Positions 8,240 to 17,052 of a stretch of 64,000 bases of DNA are shown here, piece by piece. Positions within the stretch are counted from its first letter, which is position 1. The number at the start of each line of letters is the position of its first letter. A model generated the notes under the pieces. It was not told the origin of the DNA. It saw nothing but the letters and a program-made list of their open reading frames with translations, and did not search any database. Source of the DNA: Streptomyces albireticuli (lineage in GTDB: Bacteria; Actinomycetota; Actinomycetes; Streptomycetales; Streptomycetaceae); NCBI RefSeq assembly GCF_021228125.1, contig NZ_JAJQQS010000023.1, positions 62,001 to 126,000 of the forward strand, read 5' to 3'. Both the position numbers and the translations under genes were made by a program.

Positions 8240-10050
8240 CCCGCGCCGAAAGCGACGACCGTAGCGCTCAGGCACCGACCATCGATCTGGACGCGGTGAG
8301 GGAGAAGTACCGGCAGGAACGCGACAAGCGCACCGCCGGTCGCACCTACCAGTCCGCGCGCGGTGACTTCGGTCGCTACGCGAAGGACCCCTACACCGAG
8401 TGGCAGGAGCGCGAGCCGCTCACCGACGAGGTGGACGTCGCCGTCGTCGGCGCCGGCATCGGCGGCCTGCTGACCGGCGCCCGGCTGCGCGAGGAGACCG
8501 GCCTGGAGCGCATCCGGCTGATCGACGAGGCCGGCGACGTCGGCGGCACCTGGTACTGGAACCGCTTCCCCGGCGTCCGGTGCGACGTCGAGAGCTACAT
8601 CTACATGCCGCTGCTCGAAGAGACCGGCACGATACCCACCGAGAAGTACTCCACCGGGCCCGAGATCTTCGCCCACCTCCAGCGGATCGCCCGTAAGTAC
8701 GACCTCTACCGCGACGCCCTCTTCCAGACCGCCGTCACCGAGCTGCGCTGGGACGAGGCCGCCGGGAAGTGGCTGGTGAGCACCGACCGCGGCGATCTCA
8801 TCCGGGCCCGCTACGTGGCCATGTCGATCGGTCTCATGCACCGCCCCAAACTCCCCGGGCTGCCCGGCCTGGAGACGTTCGCCGGGCACTCCTTCCACAC
8901 CAGCCGCTGGGACTTCGACTACACCGGCGGCGACAGCACCGGCGGCCTGACCAAGCTCAAGGACAAGACGGTCGGCGTCATCGGCACCGGCTCGACGACC
9001 ATCCAGCTCGCCCCGCACCTCGCCGAGTGGGCCGAGCGGCTCGTCCTCTTCCAGCGCACCCCCGCCACGGTCGACGTCCGCGGCAACCGGCCCACGCAGG
9101 CCGACTGGGCGGACAGCCTCGAACCGGGCTGGCAGCAGCGCCGGATGGAGAACTTCCACGCGCTGACCTCCGGCATCCCGCAGGACGAGGACCTGGTCCA
9201 GGACCGCTGGACCCAGACCACGGCGCAACTGGCCGCCGCGATCCTGCCCACCGGCGACACCGGGGGCGACCCGAAGGAGCGGGCCCTCGCGGCCGAGCGG
9301 GCGGACTTCCTCAAGATGGAGGAGCTGCGCGCCCGCATCGACAGCGTCGTCACCGACCCCGCGACCGCCGCCGCCCTCAAGCCGTACTACCGCGTGTACT
9401 GCAAGCGGCCCTGCTTCCACGACGGCTACCTCCAGACCTTCAACCGGCCCAACGTGACCCTGGTCGACACCCAGGGACAGGGCGTGGAGCGGCTCACCCC
9501 GGCCGGGGTCGTCGCGAACGGCCGGGAGTACCCGGTCGACTGCCTGGTCTTCGCCACCGGCTACGAGCACGAGTTCGCCGTCCCGTACACCGACCGCGCC
9601 GGTTACGACATCGTCGGCCGCGGCGGCGTGAAGCTGTCGGAGAAGTGGGCGGACGGCGCGCACACCCTGCACGGGCTCCAGGTCAACGGCTTCCCCAACT
9701 GCTTCATCCTGTCCAAGGTCCAGGCCGGCCGGCACGTCAACATCGCCTACATGCTGGGCGAGCAGACCAGACACCTCGCGCACATCGTCAAATCCGTCGA
9801 GGAACGCGGCCACCGGGTCGTGGAGGCCTCCGAGACCGGCGAGAAGGAATGGGTCGAGGAGATCCTCCGGCTCGCCACCAACGCCCTCGACTTCCTCGAG
9901 AACTGCACGCCCGGCCTCTACAACAACGAGGGCGACCCCAGCGGGCTGCCCCTGCTCAACTCCAGCTACGGCGGCGGCTCGGTGGAATTCGTGAACATCC
10001 TCAGGCGCTGGCGCGAGGCGGGCGACCTCGCCGGCCTCGAACTGCGCTGA
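8236..10050 (+). CDS. penE: 1-deoxy-11-oxopentalenic acid Baeyer-Villiger monooxygenase
   Basis: A 604-residue FAD/NADPH monooxygenase. It shows two Rossmann motifs, GAGIGG (72-77) for FAD and GTGSTT (250-255) for NADPH. Between them is the Baeyer-Villiger fingerprint FAGHSFHTSRWD (215-226), with the final Pro of the classical motif replaced by Asp. It converts 1-deoxy-11-oxopentalenic acid to pentalenolactone D, whereas its homologue PtlE in S. avermitilis gives the neo-isomer. Regiochemistry cannot be read from the sequence by eye, but the neighbouring PenM supports the pentalenolactone branch. The start is GTG 8236, overlapping penF by four bases. Confidence 0.9.
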   Translation: MTRAESDDRSAQAPTIDLDAVREKYRQERDKRTAGRTYQSARGDFGRYAKDPYTEWQEREPLTDEVDVAVVGAGIGGLLTGARLREETGLERIRLIDEAGDVGGTWYWNRFPGVRCDVESYIYMPLLEETGTIPTEKYSTGPEIFAHLQRIARKYDLYRDALFQTAVTELRWDEAAGKWLVSTDRGDLIRARYVAMSIGLMHRPKLPGLPGLETFAGHSFHTSRWDFDYTGGDSTGGLTKLKDKTVGVIGTGSTTIQLAPHLAEWAERLVLFQRTPATVDVRGNRPTQADWADSLEPGWQQRRMENFHALTSGIPQDEDLVQDRWTQTTAQLAAAILPTGDTGGDPKERALAAERADFLKMEELRARIDSVVTDPATAAALKPYYRVYCKRPCFHDGYLQTFNRPNVTLVDTQGQGVERLTPAGVVANGREYPVDCLVFATGYEHEFAVPYTDRAGYDIVGRGGVKLSEKWADGAHTLHGLQVNGFPNCFILSKVQAGRHVNIAYMLGEQTRHLAHIVKSVEERGHRVVEASETGEKEWVEEILRLATNALDFLENCTPGLYNNEGDPSGLPLLNSSYGGGSVEFVNILRRWREAGDLAGLELR

Positions 10051-10081
10051 CCACCCCCCTCTGCGAAAGGCGGCAACGCCC

Positions 10082-10981
10082 ATGGACGTAACGCCGATAC
10101 CCGGCGCCGCTCTCGGCGCCGTCGTGCACGGCGCCCATGTCACCGGCGACATGGACCGGACACGGTTCGAGGCGATCCGGGCAGCGCTCGACGCGCACCT
10201 CGTCCTCGTCCTCCGCGGCCACGAGACCCCCTCCCACGAGGAGTTCCTCGCCTTCGGCCGCCGCTTCGGACACATCCCGAAGACCGGTCTGACCAGCGGC
10301 GCCCACCCCGACCACAACGAGATCCTGATCGTCTCCAACCTGGTGGAGGACGGCCGCAAGATCGGCGTCGGCGACGCCGGGTGGATGGGCTGGCACACCG
10401 ACTACTCCTTCCGGCCCCGCGTCTCCCAGGTCGGCTTCCTGGAGGCCGTGGAAGTGCCGTCCTCCGGCGGCGGCGAGACCCTCTTCACCGACATGTACGC
10501 CCTGTACGAGTCACTGCCGCCCGAGGAGCGCCGGCGCCTGCACTCCTACCGGGTCCGCCACGCCCTGCGCACCGGCTACGAGGAGACCATCGAGGAGGAG
10601 CTCCAGGGCGAGGTGTCCCTCGGCGAGAACACCGCGCGGATCCAGCCCGAGGACGGCACCTCCACCATCCACCCGCTGATCGCCCGCAACCCGCGCACCG
10701 GCCGCCGATCGGTGTACGTCAGCACCCTGAACACCAAGCGGATCGTCGACCTCACCCCCGACGAGAGCCGCGAGCTGCTCGACGAACTGCTGGCGCACGC
10801 GGGCGACCCCCGGTACACCTACGCCCACACCTGGCGGCCCGGGGACATCGTCATATGGGACCAGCTGGGCACCATCCACGCCAAGCAGGCCTTCGACCCG
10901 GCCGAACGGCGCGTCATGCGCCAGGTCGTCAGCATCTTCGACGACCCGACCGCCCCCTGGCGCGCGGAGGCCACCGCATGA
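10082..10981 (+). CDS. penD: Pentalenolactone D desaturase/epoxidase (TauD-type Fe(II)/2-oxoglutarate dioxygenase)
   Basis: A 299-residue member of the TauD/TfdA family. The facial triad is His105, Asp107 (WHTDYSF) and His266 (WDQLGTIHAKQAF). The 2-oxoglutarate-binding Arg is probably Arg277 or Arg280 in the ERRVMRQ segment after it. In the pathway it performs two successive reactions, desaturation of pentalenolactone D to E and epoxidation of E to F. A GAAAGG ribosome binding site lies before ATG 10082. The stop overlaps the start of the prenyl synthase gene as ATGA. Confidence 0.92.
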   Translation: MDVTPIPGAALGAVVHGAHVTGDMDRTRFEAIRAALDAHLVLVLRGHETPSHEEFLAFGRRFGHIPKTGLTSGAHPDHNEILIVSNLVEDGRKIGVGDAGWMGWHTDYSFRPRVSQVGFLEAVEVPSSGGGETLFTDMYALYESLPPEERRRLHSYRVRHALRTGYEETIEEELQGEVSLGENTARIQPEDGTSTIHPLIARNPRTGRRSVYVSTLNTKRIVDLTPDESRELLDELLAHAGDPRYTYAHTWRPGDIVIWDQLGTIHAKQAFDPAERRVMRQVVSIFDDPTAPWRAEATA

Positions 10982-11997
10982 GCACCGCCCCCGCCTACCT
11001 CGGCCACAGCCGGGTCACCATCGCCCCCGCGCTGCGCGCGGCCGTCGACCGGCTCGACGACCGCTCACGTCACCAGGCGGCCTACCACCTCGGCTGGATC
11101 ACCGCAGACGGCACGCCCACCAGCGCCGACGCCGGCAAGGCCGTACGCCCGGCGCTCGCACTGCTGTCGGCCGAGGCGGTCGGCGCACCGCCCGGGATCG
11201 CGGTGCCCGGTGCCGTCGCCGTGGAACTCGTGCACAACTTCTCCCTGGTGCACGACGATCTGATGGACGGCGACGAGGAGCGCCGCCACCGGCGCACGGT
11301 GTGGAAGCTGTGGGGCCCCGACAGCGCCGTCCTGACCGGTGACGCGATGCTGGCCCTCGCCCAGGAGGTGCTGCTGGACACCGGGCTGCCGACCGCGGCG
11401 CCCGCCGCCCGGCTGCTGGCGCGCGCCACCCGGCACCTGATCCGCGGCCAGGTCCAGGACCTGTCCTTCGAACAGCGCCCGCACGTCACGGTCGAGGAAT
11501 GCGTCGACATGGCCGCCGGCAAGACCGGCGCGCTGCTGTCGGCGAGCGCCGCGATCGGCGCCGTCCTCGCCGGGGCACCGGAGGCGACGGTGGACGCGCT
11601 GGCGCTCTACGGCGACCAGGTGGGCCTCGCCTTCCAGCTCGTCGACGACGTCCTCGGCATCTGGGGCGACCCCGCCGTCACCGGCAAGCCGGTCCACTCC
11701 GATCTGCGCTCCCGCAAGAAGTCCCTGCCGGTCAGCCACGCGCTGAACCAGGACGGCCCGCTCGGCGGCGAGCTCGCCACCTGGCTCGCCACCCCCGGCG
11801 AACACGACGAGGACGAGGAGGAACTGCGGCGCGTCGCCGGGCTGCTCGAGGGCGCCGGCGCCCGGGACTGGGCGCTCGCCGAGGCCGCCCGGCGGATGGA
11901 ACTGGCCGAGGACGCGCTGCGCGGCGTCGAGCTGGACACCGGCGCGCGGGACGAACTCCTCGCGCTCGGACGGTTCGTCGTCGACCGCGAGGTCTGA
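10978..11997 (+). CDS. ptlB: Farnesyl diphosphate synthase of the cluster
   Basis: A 339-residue trans-polyprenyl diphosphate synthase. It has the first Asp-rich motif DDLMD (93-97) and the second DDVLGIWGD (223-231), plus the basic patch KAVRPAL near 54-60 that binds isopentenyl diphosphate. By position it matches the cluster FPP synthase ptlB of S. avermitilis and supplies farnesyl diphosphate to PenA directly downstream. It is coupled to penD by an ATGA overlap. Chain length is inferred from context, not from a product assay. Confidence 0.88.
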   Translation: MSTAPAYLGHSRVTIAPALRAAVDRLDDRSRHQAAYHLGWITADGTPTSADAGKAVRPALALLSAEAVGAPPGIAVPGAVAVELVHNFSLVHDDLMDGDEERRHRRTVWKLWGPDSAVLTGDAMLALAQEVLLDTGLPTAAPAARLLARATRHLIRGQVQDLSFEQRPHVTVEECVDMAAGKTGALLSASAAIGAVLAGAPEATVDALALYGDQVGLAFQLVDDVLGIWGDPAVTGKPVHSDLRSRKKSLPVSHALNQDGPLGGELATWLATPGEHDEDEEELRRVAGLLEGAGARDWALAEAARRMELAEDALRGVELDTGARDELLALGRFVVDREV

Positions 11998-12000
11998 GAC

Positions 12001-12017
12001 CGGGGCCCCCGGCCCCG
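12001..12017 (+). terminator. GC hairpin after the FPP synthase gene
   Basis: Four bases after the stop codon there is a 7-bp inverted repeat, CGGGGCC and GGCCCCG, with a 3-nt loop. There is no T-run. It may be a weak terminator or processing site in the 163-bp gap before penA. Confidence 0.3.
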
Positions 12018-12160
12018 TACCCCTACGCCCCTCGCTACCCATGCGCCCCGGTCCCCGTACGCCCTTCCCCGACTCCTGACCCCCCGACCGGCCCGGCACC
12101 CCCGCCAGGGCACCACCATGCCCGCTGCCCCCCCCGCAACCTACTCCCAAGGATTCCCTC

Positions 12161-13174
12161 ATGCCTCAGGACGTCGACTTCCACATACCCCTGCCCGCCC
12201 GGCAGAGCCCGGATCACCTCCGCGCCGACGCCGAGCAGCTCGCATGGCCGCGCTCGCTCGGGCTGATCAAGTCCGAGGCGGCGGCCGAGCGCCACCTGCG
12301 CGGCGGCTACGCCGACCTGGCCTCCCGCTTCTACCCCCACGCCACCGGCGCCGACCTGGACCTGGGCGTCGACCTGATGTCATGGTTCTTCCTCTTCGAC
12401 GACCTCTTCGACGGGCCGCGCGGCGAGGACCCCGAGGAGACCAGACAGCTCACCGAAGCGGTCGCGGCGGCGCTGGACGGCCCCCTCCCCGACACCGCGC
12501 CGCCCATCGCCCACGGCTTCGCCGACATCTGGCGGCGCAGCAGCGAAGGCATGACACCCGGCTGGTGCGCGCGCAGCGCCCGGCACTGGCGCGGCTACTT
12601 CGACGGCTACGTCGACGAGGCGGAGAGCCGCTTCCGGAACACGCCGTACAACTCCGCCGCCCAGTACCTGGCCGTCCGCCGGCGGACCATCGGGGTGCAG
12701 CCGACCGTCGACCTCGCCGAGCGCGCGGGCCGCTTCGAGGTGCCGCACCGGGTCTTCGACAGCACCGTGGTCTCCGCGCTGCTCCAGATCGCCGCCGACG
12801 TCAATCTCCTGCTCAACGACATCGCCTCGCTGGAGAAGGAAGAGGCCCGAGGCGAGCAGAACAACATGGTCATGATCCTGCGCCGGGAGCACGGCTGGTC
12901 CAAGGACCGCAGTGTCGCCCACATCCAGAGCGAGGTGCGCGTCCGCCTGGAGCAGTACCTCCTGCTGGAGTCCTGCCTGCCGCGGGTCGGCGACATCTAC
13001 GGGCTCGACGAGGCCGAGCGCGCGGCCCTGGAGCGCTACCGCGACGACGCGGTGCGCACCGTGATCCGCGGCTCCTACGACTGGCACCGCTCCTCGGGCC
13101 GCTACGACGCCGAGTACGCGCTCGCCGCCGGTGCCCAGGGCTACCTGGAGGAACTCGGCAGCACCGCCCGCTAG
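12161..13174 (+). CDS. penA: Pentalenene synthase (sesquiterpene cyclase)
   Basis: A 337-residue class I terpene cyclase, the length of the crystallised S. exfoliatus enzyme. It shares that enzyme's numbering: Phe76-Phe77, the metal motif Asp80-Asp81-x-x-Asp84 (FFLFDDLFD), the NSE triad Asn219, Ser223 and Glu227 (NDIASLEKE), and Trp308-His309 near the C-terminus. It cyclises farnesyl diphosphate to pentalenene, the committed step. The ATG at 12161 follows CCAAGGATTCCCTC. This is one of the most secure assignments in the window. Confidence 0.96.
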   Translation: MPQDVDFHIPLPARQSPDHLRADAEQLAWPRSLGLIKSEAAAERHLRGGYADLASRFYPHATGADLDLGVDLMSWFFLFDDLFDGPRGEDPEETRQLTEAVAAALDGPLPDTAPPIAHGFADIWRRSSEGMTPGWCARSARHWRGYFDGYVDEAESRFRNTPYNSAAQYLAVRRRTIGVQPTVDLAERAGRFEVPHRVFDSTVVSALLQIAADVNLLLNDIASLEKEEARGEQNNMVMILRREHGWSKDRSVAHIQSEVRVRLEQYLLLESCLPRVGDIYGLDEAERAALERYRDDAVRTVIRGSYDWHRSSGRYDAEYALAAGAQGYLEELGSTAR

Positions 13175-13327
13175 CGGCACACCCACCGGTACCGCCCATC
13201 AGTACCGCTCACCAGCACCCCAGCACCCCCGCACCCCGCGCCCGGCCGTCGCGGCGGCACACCCGCCGACCGGCCGGAACCGGAACAGCTGTCAACAGAT
13301 CGTCGAAGACGGGAAGCCGAGACCCAC

Positions 13328-14722
13328 ATGACCGAGCAGACCACCTTCTCCGCGGGAGCGGCGCCCGGGGCGCTCCCCGTCGTGGGACACGCCCTCCAGA
13401 TGATGCGTCACCCCGTGAACTTCATGACCTCGCTGTCGGCCCACGGCGACCTGGTCGAGATCAAGATCGGCCCCACCACGGCCTACGTCCCGACCCACCC
13501 CGAACTGCTCCGGCACGTCCTGACCAACGACCGCGTCTTCGACAAGGGCGGCGTCTTCTACGACCGCGCCCGGGACATCGCCGGCAACGGCCTGGTCACC
13601 TGCCCGTTCTCCGACCACCGCCGCCAGCGCCGACTGATGCAGTCGGCGTTCACCCGCGGCCAGCTCAAGCGGTACGCCGAGGCCATGCGGGCCGAGATCG
13701 AGGACACGGCGTCGCGCTGGCAGGACGGCATGGTCGTCGACGCCTTCCAGGAGATGTACGGCATGGCCCTGCGCACGGTCGGCCGCACCCTGTACTCCAC
13801 CCCCGTCAGCCCCGAGCTGGCGGCCAAGGTGGAACGCTCCTTCGACGTCGTGCTCAACGGCCTGTTCCGGCAGATGTTCCTGCCGGCCACGATCCGCCGG
13901 ATGCCCCTGCCGTCCCAGCGCCGCTACAAGAGCAACCTGGACTTCCTGCACGAGACCACCCAGCAGCTCATCGACGACTACCGCAGCTCCGACACCGAGC
14001 GCGACGACCTGCTCGCCGCCCTGATCGCCTCCCGCGACGACGACGGCGGCCGGCTCGGTGACAAGGAGATCCACGACCAGGTCATCACCGTCATGGCGGC
14101 CGGCACCGAGACCGTCGCCGGCACCCTCACCTGGGTCTTCTACCTCCTCTCGCAGCACCCGGAGATCGAGGCCGCGCTCTACGACGAGATCGACACCGTC
14201 CTCGGCGGCCGCGCCCCGGAGTGGGACGACCTGCCGAAGCTCTCCCTGGCCGACCGGATCATCTCCGAGACGCTGCGACTGCACCCGCCGGCCTGGCTGT
14301 TCACCCGCCTCACCACCGCCCCGACCGAACTCGCGGGACGCCGGCTGCCCGCCGGCTCCACCGTCGTCTTCAGCCCCGCCGCGGTCGCCCAGTACGAGGA
14401 CGCCTTCGACAACCCCGCGAAGTTCGACCCCGACCGCTGGCTCCCGGACCGCGTCGCGCCGGCCGCCCGCCACGCCTTCGTGCCGTTCGGCACCGGCGCC
14501 CGCAAGTGCATCGGCGACCTCTACGCGCGCACCGAGGCCACCCTGGGGCTCGCCACCATCCTCGGCCGCTGGCGGGTCGGCTGCGAGCCCGGCATGGACA
14601 TCCGCCCGGTCCCGCTGGCCACCGTCTACCACCCGCGACGGCTGCGCCTGAGGCTGGACGCGCGCACCCCGCGCCGGACGGCCTCCGCCGTCCCCGCACC
14701 GGCCGGGGGCGACGCGACGTGA
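13328..14722 (+). CDS. penI: Cytochrome P450 CYP183A-type, pentalenene oxygenase
   Basis: A 464-residue P450. The heme loop is FGTGARKCIG with ligand Cys394, the I-helix carries AAGTETV, and the K-helix has SETLRLHPP. An N-terminal Pro-rich hinge (PGALPVVGHA) is visible without a membrane anchor. PtlI, its S. avermitilis counterpart, oxidises the C13 methyl of pentalenene in three steps to 1-deoxypentalenic acid. The gene follows penA after 153 bp and is followed by a ferredoxin that could be its electron donor. The ribosome binding site is weak (GGGAAGCCGAGACCCAC). Confidence 0.9.
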   Translation: MTEQTTFSAGAAPGALPVVGHALQMMRHPVNFMTSLSAHGDLVEIKIGPTTAYVPTHPELLRHVLTNDRVFDKGGVFYDRARDIAGNGLVTCPFSDHRRQRRLMQSAFTRGQLKRYAEAMRAEIEDTASRWQDGMVVDAFQEMYGMALRTVGRTLYSTPVSPELAAKVERSFDVVLNGLFRQMFLPATIRRMPLPSQRRYKSNLDFLHETTQQLIDDYRSSDTERDDLLAALIASRDDDGGRLGDKEIHDQVITVMAAGTETVAGTLTWVFYLLSQHPEIEAALYDEIDTVLGGRAPEWDDLPKLSLADRIISETLRLHPPAWLFTRLTTAPTELAGRRLPAGSTVVFSPAAVAQYEDAFDNPAKFDPDRWLPDRVAPAARHAFVPFGTGARKCIGDLYARTEATLGLATILGRWRVGCEPGMDIRPVPLATVYHPRRLRLRLDARTPRRTASAVPAPAGGDAT

Positions 14723-14813
14723 GCGAAGGGAACCTCGGTCGCTCCCCGCACCTCACCGGCACACCCACCGTCGGCGCCGTCGCCGGTCACGACACCAGCA
14801 GAAGGGAACACCC

Positions 14814-15134
14814 ATGACCTACGTCATCGCCCAGCCCTGTGTGGACGTCAAGGACAAGGCATGCATCGAGGAATGCCCCGTCGACTGCATCTATGAGGGG
14901 CAGCGGTCCCTGTACATCCACCCGGACGAATGCGTCGACTGCGGCGCCTGCGAACCGGTCTGCCCCGTCGAGGCGATCTTCTACGAGGACGACGTGCCCG
15001 GGGAGTGGACGGACTACCAGAAGGCGAACGCCGAGTTCTTCGACGCCCTCGGCTCGCCCGGCGGCGCCAGTGGCCACGGCCCGGTCGAGCGCGACCACCC
15101 ACTCGTCGCCGGACAGCCGGTCCGCACGGCATGA
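14814..15134 (+). CDS. 7Fe ferredoxin (FdxA-like), last gene of the pentalenolactone cluster
   Basis: A 106-residue ferredoxin. Nine Cys are visible in the first 50 residues: Cys9, 17, 21 and 25, then Cys40, 43, 46 and 50 in CVDCGACEPVCP, with both cluster regions followed by the typical CPVDCIYEG and CPVEAIF stretches. This is the pattern of [3Fe-4S][4Fe-4S] ferredoxins common in Streptomyces. It probably passes electrons to PenI, PenM or both. AGAAGGGAACACCC before the ATG is a strong ribosome binding site. It ends the + strand run; the next gene is convergent. Confidence 0.88.
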   Translation: MTYVIAQPCVDVKDKACIEECPVDCIYEGQRSLYIHPDECVDCGACEPVCPVEAIFYEDDVPGEWTDYQKANAEFFDALGSPGGASGHGPVERDHPLVAGQPVRTA

Positions 15135-15165
15135 GCCGGCTCGGAGGGGGACCGCCGGGCGGGGA

Positions 15166-16101
15166 TCACCGTCCGGGCGCCGGCGGGCGCCCGTTCACCG
15201 CGCCCGGGCTCGCGGGGCCGTGCTCGGCGATGACCCCCTCCACGAGCCAGCAGTGCGTCCTTCCCAGACTCGGCCCGGGGGCGCTGGTGAGGGTGTCCAG
15301 ACGCTGCCAGTAGCGGCGGAACAAGGGAACGGTCGTCTGCATGTCCGTGGCCATGAACGCGCGGAAGCCGGAGGTGTCCTTGGTGTCGTGGGCACGGGCA
15401 CAGGCGCGGCATAAGGCGTCCATGGCCTCGCACCCGTGCGGTGCCCGCCCGGCGGCGACGGCGGGCGCGGCACCGTCCGAGGCGTCGAGGAGCGCCGCGT
15501 ACAGCGATGCCTTGTCCCGCACGTGGGACGCTGCCCAGTAGTCCAGGAACGCGGGTTCCGCCACGAGGAAATGGAGCTCGGCGTAGGCCAGTACGGCATC
15601 GGGTGTGGGATCGCGCGGCGGCTCGGGAACGGCCTGCGCGGTGATGGCGTCGGCCAGACGCGCCGGCAGCCCCGGGGGCAGGACGCGCTCCCACGCCCGG
15701 GCGAGGTCCGTGGTGGCCTGGGGCCGGCACCGGACCTGGGCCAGCACGCGCAGCCGGCGCAGCCGCTCCGGGCCGGAGCACTCCTCCAGCGCCTGCAACG
15801 CCGCCTCACGCCACCGCAGTTCGGCCAACCGCGCCCGGGTGCCCGCCAGCTGCTCGGCCACCAGGTCGCCGAGGCGTTGCCCTCCGGTCGCGACACCGGT
15901 GATGGCCGCGATCGGCACATCCAGCGCACGCAACTGCCGCACCAGCCGTAACTGTTCCAGCGCCTGTGGCGGGTAGCGGCGATGGCCTCCCTCGCTGCGC
16001 GGGGCCGTCGGCAGCAGTCCGATGTCGGTGTAGTAGCGGATGGCCTTCACCGACAGGCCCGCGCGCGCGGCGAGTTCCCCGATCGACAAAGTGACGTCCA
16101 T
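15166..16101 (-). CDS. MerR-family transcriptional regulator
   Basis: A 311-residue regulator with an N-terminal MerR winged helix (about 3-72: LSIGELAARAGLSVKAIRYY, then the wing GGHRRYPPQALEQL) and a long, mostly helical C-terminal part with no recognised ligand-binding domain. The start at 16101 is backed by AAGGGGGATGAG just upstream. It is convergent with the ferredoxin gene, so it may be the cluster boundary rather than a pathway regulator; known pentalenolactone regulators are MarR-type. Confidence 0.82.
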   Translation of the reverse strand: MDVTLSIGELAARAGLSVKAIRYYTDIGLLPTAPRSEGGHRRYPPQALEQLRLVRQLRALDVPIAAITGVATGGQRLGDLVAEQLAGTRARLAELRWREAALQALEECSGPERLRRLRVLAQVRCRPQATTDLARAWERVLPPGLPARLADAITAQAVPEPPRDPTPDAVLAYAELHFLVAEPAFLDYWAASHVRDKASLYAALLDASDGAAPAVAAGRAPHGCEAMDALCRACARAHDTKDTSGFRAFMATDMQTTVPLFRRYWQRLDTLTSAPGPSLGRTHCWLVEGVIAEHGPASPGAVNGRPPAPGR

Positions 16102-16346
16102 CTCATCCCCCTTGAATCTCCCGTGCGGTGGAGGTCCTAGCGTATGGAGCACCGGCCCGACGGCACGAGGCACGGGCCGGACGCCCGGCTCCGGTGAAGG
16201 ACGGGGGAGTCCACCGGAGCCGGGCAGGACGGGTCGTACCGGCGTGGTCGGCCGTGCCGGCGTGGTCGGCACGGCCGGCAGGGCCGAAGCTCAGCACCCG
16301 ATCACCGATCTCCCCTCGGACCGAGCCGCACCCATGGAGGACCGGC

Positions 16347-17018
16347 ATGACGCTTCCCCCGGGTCAACGTGCCGTCGACGGATTCCCGCGCTTCGGCAAG
16401 CATCTCCATCACCCGCCCCCGCCCGCCCCCGCCGACCCGGTGATCGAGATCGGCGGAGCCCTGACCGAGGCCCTCACCCTGTCCGCGACCGACCTCGCGG
16501 AGCTGCCACGACGAGAGATCCGAGCCGACTTCCACTGTGTCGCCGGATGGTCGGCGACCGGCCTGCTGTGGGAGGGAGCCCCGTTCCGGACCCTCTACCG
16601 CACGCGGGTCGAACCGCTCCTGGAACCGGGCGCGCCGATCAGCCATGTCGTCTTCGAAGGTCTCGACGGCTACCGGTCGATCGCGTTACTCGAGGACGCC
16701 TTGGCCGACGACGTGCTCATCGCCGACCACCTCGACGGGCGGCCGCTCGACAGCGACCACGGCGCTCCCTTACGGCTGGTCAGCCCCGGCCAGTACGGCT
16801 TCGTCAGTACGAAGCACCTCTGCCGCGTCGAGTTCCACACCACCGAACCCCCGGATCCCGACCGGTGGTCGCCCATCGCGTCGCACCGCAGGGCGAGGGT
16901 CTGGCACGAGGAACGTCACCGCCGTCTTCCCGGCCGTGCGGTGCGGCCGGTCTACCGGGCGCTGATCGGGCCGATCCGCGCGCTGAGCGCACGGGGGAGC
17001 CGCGTACGGCCGAGGTGA
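16347..17018 (+). CDS. Stand-alone molybdopterin-binding oxidoreductase (sulfite oxidase fold)
   Basis: A 223-residue protein made of a single sulfite-oxidase-type Moco domain. The expected Cys ligand is Cys64 in FHCVAGWSATG, followed by WEGAPFRTL and the block HVVFEGLDGYRSIALLEDAL, which is typical of YedY-like and related domains. No signal peptide or heme domain is present, so it is probably cytoplasmic or membrane-peripheral. GGAGGACCGGC before ATG 16347 supports the start. The substrate is unknown. Confidence 0.82.
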   Translation: MTLPPGQRAVDGFPRFGKHLHHPPPPAPADPVIEIGGALTEALTLSATDLAELPRREIRADFHCVAGWSATGLLWEGAPFRTLYRTRVEPLLEPGAPISHVVFEGLDGYRSIALLEDALADDVLIADHLDGRPLDSDHGAPLRLVSPGQYGFVSTKHLCRVEFHTTEPPDPDRWSPIASHRRARVWHEERHRRLPGRAVRPVYRALIGPIRALSARGSRVRPR

Positions 17019-17052
17019 GGGAGCGCCGGCCGGTGTTCGGGGTCTCAGGGGC

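Larger units (their letters stand above)
3445..15134 (+). other. Pentalenolactone biosynthetic gene cluster (ten collinear genes)
   Basis: Ten genes on one strand, penM through the ferredoxin, reproduce the pathway established for pentalenolactone in Streptomyces. FPP synthase and PenA give pentalenene. PenI oxidises it to 1-deoxypentalenic acid, PenH hydroxylates C11 and PenF oxidises that alcohol to the ketone. PenE inserts oxygen to give pentalenolactone D, PenD forms E and then F, and PenM performs the final oxidative rearrangement. An efflux pump and a ferredoxin accompany them. Several junctions overlap (penF/penE GTGA, penD/FPP synthase ATGA), showing translational coupling. The presence of PenM and the Baeyer-Villiger regiochemistry expected from PenE argue for pentalenolactone rather than neopentalenolactone. 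Confidence 0.93.

Noticed and set aside
15166..16101. MerR gene as the pathway-specific regulator of pentalenolactone
   Set aside because: It is convergent with the cluster, and known regulators of this pathway are MarR-type; nothing in the sequence ties it to the cluster.
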